A DNA stretch of 64,000 nt from Sphingobacteriales bacterium (GTDB lineage: Bacteria > Bacteroidota > Bacteroidia > Chitinophagales > LD1), in assembly GCA_018262795.1 (NCBI GenBank), contig JADFDM010000007.1:62001-126000 (forward strand), in the 5' to 3' direction. Positions 45,329 through 52,176 of this stretch are shown here, one piece after another (positions within the stretch are counted from its first letter, which is position 1; each line of letters opens with the position of its first letter). Below the pieces are notes generated by a model. It saw only the letters and a list, made by a program, of their open reading frames with translations, searched no databases and was not told the origin of the DNA. The position numbers and the translations under genes are program-made.

Positions 45329-46711
45329 CTAACTGAGTTTTTGAAGGAGTTCTGAAAGAGTAAAACCGCTCCCCACTTCCTGGCGCTCTTTTACATGGCG
45401 TAGGCGGAAATTGCCCGATTCCATTTCGTTGGCACCTATTTCAACGATATAGGAAATTCCTTTTTGCTCGGCATAGGCAAATTGCTTTTGCTTTTTAACA
45501 TTGCCAAGAAAAATTTCGGCTGGTATTCCGGCATCTCTCAAAGTTTGCACTTGTCGGAAAGTATATTCCTCCGTTTGACTGTCGCGCGGTACCAACAATA
45601 CTTTTACGCCCTCGGCAATGTGTTCGGGAAACAGATTCAACTCCTCCATCATATCGTAAATACGTTCGATCCCGAAACTAATGCCCACGCCACTCATGTT
45701 TTGCCCGCCAAATATCTCAGTGAGGTTATCGTAACGCCCACCGCCACCGAGAGAGCCAATGGCAAAGCCATTTATTTTTACTTCTACAATTAGTCCGGTG
45801 TAATAGTTAAGTCCTCTCGCGAGCGTATAATCTTTTGTAATTTTTACTTGCCCGGAATAATTTTTTATAAAAGACTCGTACACAAAATTCAACTCTTTGG
45901 CTCCTACCTGACCGATGGTTGTTTTCTTTTTGCCATCCAAAATGTCAGTAAGAACAAGGTCGCTTTTAAGGGTAATGTCTTCTATTAAATTTTTCAAAGA
46001 GTCTATACTGTTTGAAGGCATTCCGAGTTTAACATAGCTTTCCAGAAGTTGCTCTTTAGTAATCTTATCTAACTTATCAATGCCGGTAATTACCGATTCA
46101 AAATGGTCCTTCAACCCATGATATTCAGCCAAGCCTTCTAATAACTTGCGATTATTAATCCGCAATTCACAATTCGCAATTCGCAATTTCTCAAATACCT
46201 CGGCATATATTTTCAGCAACTCCACTTCATTTAACAACGAACTGCTTCCAATCACATCGGCATCGCACTGATAAAACTCCTGATAGCGCCCTTTCTGAGG
46301 TCGGTCGGCCCGCCAAACCGGCCCGATGTGAAAGCGCTTAAATGGGAAAGCTAATTGATCTTGGTGTTGCACTACATAGCGCGCCAAAGGAACCGTGAGG
46401 TCGTACCGCAATCCTTTTTCGGCAATGAGCGGAGTTATCTCTTGCGGCTCTAATTCACTAATCGCTGATTTCTGATTTCTCACCTCTGCCAAATAGTCTC
46501 CGCTATTCAAAATCTTAAACAGCAGTTTATCGCCTTCCTCCCCGTACTTGCCCGTCAGTGTTTCCAATTTTTCAATAGCCGGAGTCTCAATTTGCTCAAA
46601 GCCGTATTTGCGAAACACACTTTTAATAGTATCGAAAATATAGTTGCGCTTGGCCACCTCTGATGGCAAAAAATCTCGTGTTCCTTTTGATAAACTCGGC
46701 TTGATCTTCAT
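45329..46711 (-). CDS. hisS: Histidyl-tRNA synthetase with repeat-derived insert
   Basis: The 460-residue class II synthetase shows motif 1 (GTRDFLP and FEQIETPAIE), motif 2 (GPVWRADRPQKGRYQEFYQCD), the histidine-specific LARGLNYYTGLIVE and motif 3 (GVGISFGIERI), and a C-terminal anticodon-binding domain (KVLLVPRDSQTEEY). It charges tRNA-His. The protein is odd in two places: AEVRNQKSAISELEPQE and EKLRIANCELRINN are encoded by short tandem heptanucleotides (listed separately) of a kind common between genes in this phylum. The first adds ~15-20 residues ahead of LRYDLTVPLARYV; the second falls in the variable stretch before INNRK. Both keep the frame and avoid the active site, so the enzyme should work. 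Confidence 0.95.
   Translation of the reverse strand: MKIKPSLSKGTRDFLPSEVAKRNYIFDTIKSVFRKYGFEQIETPAIEKLETLTGKYGEEGDKLLFKILNSGDYLAEVRNQKSAISELEPQEITPLIAEKGLRYDLTVPLARYVVQHQDQLAFPFKRFHIGPVWRADRPQKGRYQEFYQCDADVIGSSSLLNEVELLKIYAEVFEKLRIANCELRINNRKLLEGLAEYHGLKDHFESVITGIDKLDKITKEQLLESYVKLGMPSNSIDSLKNLIEDITLKSDLVLTDILDGKKKTTIGQVGAKELNFVYESFIKNYSGQVKITKDYTLARGLNYYTGLIVEVKINGFAIGSLGGGGRYDNLTEIFGGQNMSGVGISFGIERIYDMMEELNLFPEHIAEGVKVLLVPRDSQTEEYTFRQVQTLRDAGIPAEIFLGNVKKQKQFAYAEQKGISYIVEIGANEMESGNFRLRHVKERQEVGSGFTLSELLQKLS
46159..46186 (-). repeat. In-frame heptanucleotide repeat (TTGCGAA, four units) in hisS
   Basis: On the minus strand four successive seven-base units read TTGCGAA, TTGCGAA, TTGTGAA, TTGCGGA, translated as LRIANCELRI. 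Seven is not a multiple of three, so 28 bases plus flanks must have been trimmed to keep frame. Confidence 0.85.
46460..46480 (-). repeat. In-frame heptanucleotide repeat (AGAAATC) in hisS
   Basis: On the minus strand AGAAATC, AGAAATC and AGCGATT follow one another, giving RNQKSAI in the protein. A second, different seven-base unit in the same gene. Confidence 0.75.
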
Positions 46712-46740
46712 GAATTTTTTTAAGTCTTGAGGGATTTGTT

Positions 46741-46929
46741 TTAAGCGATCCTTTTTGGTCTAAATCTTTGTGCTAAAATGATTCCCCATCTAATTTCTTC
46801 GATGGCATCCAAAAACTGCGCAATATTACTCCTTAATACGCTAAGTTCTTTCTGAATAATTAGGAGCGTATTGAACTCGCAGTATGAATCCAATTCTATT
46901 CCCAAAATTTCGGAAAAGTTTATTTTGCT
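46741..46929 (-). pseudogene. C-terminal fragment of a four-helix-bundle (23S rRNA intervening-sequence type) protein
   Basis: The minus-strand frame reads SEILGIELDSYCEFNTLLII, then QKELSVL, then LDAIEEIRWGIILAQRF. This follows the pattern of the second half of TIGR02436-type four-helix-bundle proteins (A-GSAYELETQLLIAKELGYL ... LEEIEEIRKMLIGLIK). The first two helices with the conserved SIPSNIAEG motif are absent and no start codon fits, so I take it for a truncated remnant. It overlaps, in another frame, the 3' end of the phosphatase gene. These small genes are often carried in insertion-prone spots or in rRNA intervening sequences. Confidence 0.45.
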
Positions 46930-47416
46930 CGTGCCACTCACTACTCGCCACTTCTCCCTCCTTCCCAAGCCTTTCTATAATCTTATCGGTCGCTTCATCT
47001 AAGAGGGTATATACTTGCTGGTATTGCTCCTCGCTTTGACCATACGGATCGGGCACAAGGCGGTTCATGCCGGGGCTTACTTCGTTCAATATCAATTTCA
47101 CCTTGGCCAGTTCTTCTTCGCTAGTGGCCATGGCACTTACCTCCTGGTAGTTATTGCTGTCCATCACATACAGTAGGTCGTAGTGTTCCAAATCTTTTCT
47201 TGTAACCGGACGGCTGTGCTGATAGGTGATGTCAATTCCGTTTCTACGCATCACCGCAATTGATTTTGGGTTGGGCAGTTCCCCTTCGTGAAAATTAGAG
47301 GTGCCGGCTGAATCTATCTCCCAGTGCAGCCCCCTTTGTTCGCTTTTGTGTTGCAATAAACCATGTGCTATAGGCGAGCGGCAAATATTACCTAAGCATA
47401 CCATAAGTATTTTCAT
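46841..47416 (-). CDS. Low-molecular-weight protein-tyrosine phosphatase with aberrant C-terminal tail
   Basis: The N-terminus MKILMVCLGNICRSP holds the C(X)5R catalytic loop (Cys7...Arg13) and the C-terminal half holds the general-acid PDPYGQ motif. LMW phosphatases are about 150-160 residues and end near DKIIERL; here the frame continues ~40 more residues (GKEGEVASSEWHEQNKLFRN...) through a GAGTGGCGAGTAGTGAGTGG-type repeat and into the DNA of the four-helix-bundle remnant. The tail is thus not native; the original stop was lost through an insertion or rearrangement. The catalytic core is complete and probably functional. Substrates could be tyrosine kinases of polysaccharide export or arginine phosphates; not determinable. 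Confidence 0.88.
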   Translation of the reverse strand: MKILMVCLGNICRSPIAHGLLQHKSEQRGLHWEIDSAGTSNFHEGELPNPKSIAVMRRNGIDITYQHSRPVTRKDLEHYDLLYVMDSNNYQEVSAMATSEEELAKVKLILNEVSPGMNRLVPDPYGQSEEQYQQVYTLLDEATDKIIERLGKEGEVASSEWHEQNKLFRNFGNRIGFILRVQYAPNYSERT

Positions 47417-47446
47417 GTTGTCATTTTATTTTGAACATCGAAGCTA

Positions 47447-49198
47447 TCATCGCACCACTAATCTTCTTGTGTATTGGCGTTCTTCAATGGAGTAGCGAAT
47501 GAAATAAACTCCGGCAGCAAAAGTAGAAGTGTTGAGGAAGAATTTGTTTTCTCCCGGCAAAGTGGTGCCTTTAAAAATCTGCTGAACAGTTTTGCCCAAC
47601 ACATTGATGCAGGTAATAGCGATGGCGGAAGCCCTTTCCGTTTTCACCGGCAGGCAAGTCATTCCCTTCGATGGGTTCGGGAAAATAACTTCTATCTGTT
47701 CATTCTCTGCTACCTCCGAAATTCCGGTAGTGCCCAGCACTTTAAAATGAAAGAAGCCGAGCGGTGCTACAATGGGGCGCACCTGTTGTTTCCCCGAATG
47801 AGCCTGCGCTTGTATATAGTAGAACACTTCGGTGCCCACCATCTGTGCAGGAATTTCTCCTTGCCATCTGTCGTTGCCGATGGCTGTCATCGGGATGCTG
47901 TGATAAGCCTGCGTGGTATCGGTAGTATAATAAAGAGTAGCGCTTTGAATACCCGAACGATGTTCAATTTTAGCTTTCACCGCATAAGGGGTAGCCGTGT
48001 TGTAAGTATCGCTCAACTGCTGATGAATAATTAAAAGCGGATCGCTCACCCCAATTTCTTTGGTAATGCAATGCAGCGCTCCGAGAGAGGGAATGCTGCT
48101 GCTGGAGTTAATGCCCACTACTTTGTAACCGGGACACGCTTCTCTCCAAATGCGAAGTGCCGTACTGTCTTCAGGAATACCGTATGTAGGAACAATGATG
48201 GTTTTATTAATGAAGGAGGCATTAGTGTAAGTGTAGTAATTGGCAAAGTTAGAAGGAGGGTACTGCCCGTTGTCGGGTGGCATGGGAATGCGCACCACTT
48301 TGTAAGGCGTGCCAAACACCGAATGATAATGGCTGAGCACATATTGCAAGTTGGCCTCAATCTGCGGGCCATCGGCTGTGCCTGGGGGATATTGCCCCAC
48401 CATCAGCGTTTCCTCATTCAATAATTTCAGGTGCATATCAATGTGGTGAATATCGTCATAAGGCAGCGTTTCCATCTTGATGTAGCGATCAATACCCATA
48501 AAGTTTTTCATGATGGTATCAATCTCCGCTTCAGTATGGTTTACCCCGAAACCTGCGGAGGTCAAGTTATCGGTCAAAATAAGTTTAGAAGCAAAGCCGG
48601 TGCCCTGGCCATCGCACATAAAATTTCCTCCGGTGTTCACTAATTTATTGTTGCCCTGTGTGGTGTGATACACCGGCACGTTTAGGTAATTTGCCAGTCC
48701 CACCGGCACGGTGTCATCCTTGGGGCGGTTGCGATTATATATCCAATCAATAAACAGCAGCGAATCCACCTCATTGGTATAAACGCACCACTGCCCATAG
48801 TCGCGGCTCCACACCGAATTAAACGGCAGATTCAAAAAACTCACCTGCGCAGTATCTATTCCGTTGCTCTGCAAATCGCTGATCACGCTCGCTGCATTAT
48901 TGGTGAGCACATACATGCGACATTCCTGCTTGCCATAGCGCACAATTTCGCGCAACATAGCGGGGTAACTCGTCCACGCAATCAGGTAGCCTTGCGACTC
49001 CTCCCACTCTGCCATGGTGCGTACCGGAGTAGTAGGGGGATTGAAAAATTCAGCCGAAGTACGGTCGCTTTCCATACTCAAAGGCACCACATAATCGGGC
49101 ATTTGCGACCGCTCCACAGCGGTGGCATAATGGGGTAAAATCTGTGAGAAAATAGGCAGCGCCACGAATACGGCCACTGCGAGAAAAAAATTCTTCAT
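47447..49198 (-). CDS. Secreted peptidylarginine-deiminase-like enzyme with T9SS type A sorting domain
   Basis: The 583-residue protein has a signal peptide (VFVALPIFSQ), a PAD_porph/agmatine-deiminase-type catalytic domain, an Ig-like domain (~395-490), and a T9SS type A tail (~500-583; VIFPNPSKGMTCLPV, FAAGVYFIRYS). Guanidine-group modifying residues are in place: Asp133 in WSRDYG, His252 and Asp254 in HHIDMH, and the nucleophile Cys377 in GALHC. The architecture equals that of Porphyromonas gingivalis peptidylarginine deiminase (PPAD), which citrullinates C-terminal arginines of proteins. Two arginines (156, 158 in YNRNRP) lie about where PPAD has those binding the substrate carboxylate (from memory). 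Agmatine deiminase is the alternative, but those are cytoplasmic. The start at 49198 begins the signal peptide. Confidence 0.85.
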   Translation of the reverse strand: MKNFFLAVAVFVALPIFSQILPHYATAVERSQMPDYVVPLSMESDRTSAEFFNPPTTPVRTMAEWEESQGYLIAWTSYPAMLREIVRYGKQECRMYVLTNNAASVISDLQSNGIDTAQVSFLNLPFNSVWSRDYGQWCVYTNEVDSLLFIDWIYNRNRPKDDTVPVGLANYLNVPVYHTTQGNNKLVNTGGNFMCDGQGTGFASKLILTDNLTSAGFGVNHTEAEIDTIMKNFMGIDRYIKMETLPYDDIHHIDMHLKLLNEETLMVGQYPPGTADGPQIEANLQYVLSHYHSVFGTPYKVVRIPMPPDNGQYPPSNFANYYTYTNASFINKTIIVPTYGIPEDSTALRIWREACPGYKVVGINSSSSIPSLGALHCITKEIGVSDPLLIIHQQLSDTYNTATPYAVKAKIEHRSGIQSATLYYTTDTTQAYHSIPMTAIGNDRWQGEIPAQMVGTEVFYYIQAQAHSGKQQVRPIVAPLGFFHFKVLGTTGISEVAENEQIEVIFPNPSKGMTCLPVKTERASAIAITCINVLGKTVQQIFKGTTLPGENKFFLNTSTFAAGVYFIRYSIEERQYTRRLVVR

Positions 49199-49291
49199 AA
49201 AATAAAGACAGCTTTTGGAATGCGTACGAAAGTAGAATGTTTTGAAGGAACGAAACATTCTTCGTTTCTTAGCTTCCCTTAAAACTTATCT

Positions 49292-49627
49292 ATGGCTCGT
49301 TTTATATTTCTCATCCGCGAAGACCTGTCCAAATACCCACGCCCTGCCGAAGAAATAAAAGCTATTGTAGAGGCCCATGAAGCCTGGGGCCGAGAGTTGA
49401 GCCGTAGAGGTATTTTTATAGGCGGACATGGATTTTCGGCCGAGGGCCGCCTCATTGAAATGATCAATGGCGATATGATTGTGCAGCCCCTCCGCGATGT
49501 GCGCGAAGGCATAGGCGGCTACTATATTATTGAAGCACAAGATCTGGCGGCTGCCGTGGAAATTGCCAAAGAATGCCCCACCTATAAAGAGGGTGATTTA
49601 GTAGAAGTAAGACCGCTCGGCACGTGA
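49292..49627 (+). CDS. YciI-like (YCII-related) protein
   Basis: The 111-residue protein matches the YCII/DGPF family: a ferredoxin-like fold with LSRRGIFIGGHGFSAEGRLI and the C-terminal GGYYIIEAQDLAAAVEIAKECP, where the end of the protein carries VEVRPLG as usual. YciI family members have a conserved His/Asp pair and include dehalogenase-like enzymes and sigma-factor-linked proteins; the function here is unknown. Its stop codon overlaps the start of mnmE by one base (TGATG), so the two are co-translated. Confidence 0.85.
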   Translation: MARFIFLIREDLSKYPRPAEEIKAIVEAHEAWGRELSRRGIFIGGHGFSAEGRLIEMINGDMIVQPLRDVREGIGGYYIIEAQDLAAAVEIAKECPTYKEGDLVEVRPLGT

Positions 49628-51027
49628 TGCACAGCGATACCATTATTGCGCTGGCTACTCCACAGGGCTTGGGAGCCATTGGCGTAATTCGTCTTTCGGG
49701 GCCGCAGGCCATCTCCCTTACTAACCGAGTGTTTAAAGGAAAGGATTTAACGCAACAAGCGTCACACACCATTCACTACGGCCACATTGTGGAAGGGGAT
49801 TTGATATTGGATGAAGTGATGGTGGCCATCTTTCGTGCCCCTAAAAGTTTTACTACCGAAGATGTAGTTGAAATTTCTTGCCACGGTTCGCCCTTTATTG
49901 CCGAGCAAATCATTCGCTTGCTGCTGAAACAAGGAGCGCGCTCGGCCAAAGCCGGAGAGTTTACCCTTCGCGCTTTTATGAATGGCCGCATTGATTTAAC
50001 GCAAGCCGAAGCTGTGGCCGATCTCATCGCTTCCGATTCTTCTTCCTCCCACCTCATTGCCATGAAACAAATGCGCGGAGGTTTTTCTACTCAAATTCAA
50101 CACCTGCGCCAGCGGCTGCTCGATTTTACTTCGCTGATTGAATTGGAACTCGACTTTGCCGAAGAGGATGTAGAGTTTGCCGATCGCTCGCAATTAATAA
50201 AATTGGTGGATGAAATACACCGGCACTTGCAACCACTCATCGCTTCGTTTCAGTTGGGCAATGTGATTAAGAACGGGGTGAACACCGTGATTATCGGTCG
50301 CCCCAATGCGGGCAAAAGTACTTTGCTCAATCGCTTGCTAAACGAGGAGCGAGCCATTGTTTCTGAAATTCCCGGCACTACTCGCGATACCATTGAGGAA
50401 GTGCTGAACATTCACGGTATTCAGTTTCGCTTTATTGATACAGCCGGTATTCGCAGCACCACCGATGCCATTGAAGAAGCGGGCGTAAAGCGCGCTCTCG
50501 AAAAACTCAAGCAATCCTCCGTATTCATTTATCTGTTTGATGTAAACAACACCACGCCCGAAGAACTGATAGCTGATATGCAGCAACTAAAGCTCACCGA
50601 GTTTGATGGGCTAATCGTGGGCAATAAAATTGACACCGCCCGCTGGTGGCATACGGCTCGTTTTTATTGGTCGCTCAAAAACCACCCGGCCACTGCCCAC
50701 GTTAATTTACAAGATCATTTAGTTTTTATTTCGGCTGCTGCGGGTAGCAAAACCGATCTGCTGCAACAAAAACTTTACCGGATGGTGGTGAAAGACGAGG
50801 GTATAAAGGCCGAAACCATTGTGGCCAATGTGCGCCACTACGAAGCCCTGCTAAAGGCCGATGTAGCGCTGCACCAAGTGCGAAATGCAGTACAAGACCA
50901 GCGCACCGGTGAATTAATCTCCGCAGATTTAAAACAAGCCCTCCATCATTTAGGCGAAATATCAGGCGAGGTGACCAACGAAGAAATTCTTGGCAATATA
51001 TTCTCAAAATTTTGTATCGGAAAATAG
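49627..51027 (+). CDS. mnmE: tRNA modification GTPase MnmE (TrmE)
   Basis: The 466-residue protein has the N-terminal formyl-THF-binding domain (IIALATPQGLGAIGVIRLSG), a helical domain, the inserted G domain with P-loop GRPNAGKS (from residue 224), DTAGIRST switch region and NKID specificity motif, and the catalytic C-terminal motif CIGK. With MnmG it makes 5-carboxymethylaminomethyluridine at the tRNA wobble position. An in-frame GTG one codon upstream is possible, but the ATG fits the TGATG overlap with the YciI gene. Confidence 0.96.
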   Translation: MHSDTIIALATPQGLGAIGVIRLSGPQAISLTNRVFKGKDLTQQASHTIHYGHIVEGDLILDEVMVAIFRAPKSFTTEDVVEISCHGSPFIAEQIIRLLLKQGARSAKAGEFTLRAFMNGRIDLTQAEAVADLIASDSSSSHLIAMKQMRGGFSTQIQHLRQRLLDFTSLIELELDFAEEDVEFADRSQLIKLVDEIHRHLQPLIASFQLGNVIKNGVNTVIIGRPNAGKSTLLNRLLNEERAIVSEIPGTTRDTIEEVLNIHGIQFRFIDTAGIRSTTDAIEEAGVKRALEKLKQSSVFIYLFDVNNTTPEELIADMQQLKLTEFDGLIVGNKIDTARWWHTARFYWSLKNHPATAHVNLQDHLVFISAAAGSKTDLLQQKLYRMVVKDEGIKAETIVANVRHYEALLKADVALHQVRNAVQDQRTGELISADLKQALHHLGEISGEVTNEEILGNIFSKFCIGK

Positions 51028-51076
51028 TGATAAACATGTACTGCCCTGAAATAGATGGATCGTTTTGGAGGTAAGC

Positions 51077-51107
51077 AACTGAAAACAGAAAACGGAAACT
51101 GAAAACC
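51077..51107 (+). repeat. Short intergenic AACTGAAAAC-type repeat
   Basis: AACTGAAAAC, AGAAAACGGA and AACTGAAAACC follow one another 50 bases after mnmE. Such degenerate A-rich units are scattered between genes in Bacteroidota genomes. No function inferred. Confidence 0.4.
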
Positions 51108-51252
51108 AATTTAACACCCTTGCACGACAAGCCGATGCAAAAATTGGTGAGGAGCATTACATTTGCTCCGCTTTAAAGAGAATAAATAAGCGACCATAGC
51201 CGGGGGAAACAAAAATGAAGCAGCTATATATAGACACACAAAACAAGCACTC

Positions 51253-51753
51253 ATGGAAATACTAAACCGAGAAAATGCTTTTCATGCTTTAAAAGAAATG
51301 CTGTGGCTATCACTCACTGCTGTGGCCACCTTTTTAGTCTTATACCCCATCACTCAAAAAATAGACTACACCTATTACGTGAGCAATGCGATTTTCATCT
51401 TTGTAGCTCTTACATATTTCCGTTGGTCTATTACGCTCAGCAGCCTACCTTTCTTCAAACCTAAATGGACGCGATTTCTCATCTTTGCCATTAACACCAG
51501 CTTGTTTTTCTTCCTCATGGCGCAAGAGCAGCGATTCGTGATGTATATAGACAATTTTTACACCGAAGACTTCGGCTTTCCACGAGTATTTATGTTTGAC
51601 GATGTGAAGCAGAATCTCTACCGCTACCTCTATACAGAAATCATTCTATTTGGCACTGCCAGCTTGGTCATGATTACCGCCTTTAATATGCGCTTACTCA
51701 TTTCTTGGTGGCAGTTTTATAAGTACCGCGCCAGTTCCTTGCTCGAGGATTAA
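51253..51753 (+). CDS. Small multi-spanning membrane protein of unknown function
   Basis: The 166-residue protein has four hydrophobic segments (LWLSLTAVATFLVLYPI; SNAIFIFVALTYFRWSITL; FLIFAINTSLFFFLM; IILFGTASLVMITAFNMRLL) and a soluble loop of about 45 residues before the last (FYTEDFGFPRVFMFDDVKQN). I do not recognise the family. A start at 51253 is the first ATG of the frame. It is between mnmE and the adhesin gene with spacing of more than 200 bases on both sides, so it has no clear operon partner. Confidence 0.75.
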   Translation: MEILNRENAFHALKEMLWLSLTAVATFLVLYPITQKIDYTYYVSNAIFIFVALTYFRWSITLSSLPFFKPKWTRFLIFAINTSLFFFLMAQEQRFVMYIDNFYTEDFGFPRVFMFDDVKQNLYRYLYTEIILFGTASLVMITAFNMRLLISWWQFYKYRASSLLED

Positions 51754-51878
51754 ACGAAACCACTTTCAAAACCTGTCTGTTCGCCCAAGACCACCCAACA
51801 GATACTTCTCAAATCATACGTATAGCCTCTACTTTTAGAGTCCTAACTCATTAACTGATGCTCTCTTACCACACTTGC

Positions 51879-51998
51879 TCAGTCATAACCTTCGCCTCTA
51901 AAACCATAACTTCCACTATTCAAATCATAATTTATTCTGAAACGGTCATATTTTCCTCTAGATTTCTCATATCCTCCTATTGAAGTGCCATATTTCAT
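51879..51998 (-). CDS. Possible small Tyr-heptad protein
   Basis: On the minus strand an ATG at 51998 opens a 39-codon frame through the 21-nt repeat to a TGA at 51879. The product consists of heptads: YGTSIGG, YEKSRGK, YDRFRIN, YDLNSGS, YGFRGEG, YD, rich in Gly, Tyr, Arg and Ser. Related residues (KSRGYTYDLRS) continue out of frame after the stop, so it may be the end of a formerly longer repeat protein. No good ribosome-binding site or promoter is seen. It could equally be a DNA-level repeat that happens to be open. Confidence 0.2.
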   Translation of the reverse strand: MKYGTSIGGYEKSRGKYDRFRINYDLNSGSYGFRGEGYD

Positions 51999-52008
51999 TA
52001 TAGAACTG
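51883..52008. repeat. Degenerate 21-nt tandem repeat, six units
   Basis: Six consecutive units each exactly 21 bases long and starting (T/C)CATA: they begin at 51883, 51904, 51925, 51946, 51967 and 51988. The shared pattern is about YCATAWYTTCCTCTWRAAANN. Traces of the unit continue to the left (TCATACGTATAG near 51818). The tract is 170 bases before the SprB-like adhesin gene. Read on the minus strand it encodes heptapeptides with Tyr at every seventh position. It is not a CRISPR: there are no spacers. The rest of the 51754-52176 intergenic stretch shows no gene; it contains the promoter listed below. Confidence 0.75.
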
Positions 52009-52110
52009 ACTTTTGTGAGTCTGTTCTATAGCGTCAAAAACTTGCAAGCGCTTGTTTTCTTTCTTTTCCTGAACATCTAAAACGGTCAACATATTTCAGG
52101 GTCGCACACG

Positions 52111-52138
52111 TTTATTTACAACTGATTGAGTAATTTTG
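52111..52138 (+). promoter_or_regulatory. Probable promoter of the SprB-like adhesin gene
   Basis: TAATTTTG (52131-52138) matches TAnnTTTG exactly; a GTTTA sequence sits at the proper -33 distance (52110-52114) but is one base off TTTG. It is 38 bases before the start codon. Confidence 0.55.
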
Positions 52139-52176
52139 CGGTCTTATTGTCGTCATTATCTATTTAACAAGGCTCA

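Noticed and set aside
51050-51075. Possible insertion-sequence end (TGTACTGCCCTGAAATAG-like) after mnmE
   Set aside because: It is only faintly like IS3-family ends, with no partner inverted repeat or transposase remnant nearby.
51883-52008. Regular 21-nt repeats as a CRISPR array
   Set aside because: Units directly abut without spacers and are degenerate; no cas genes are in the window.
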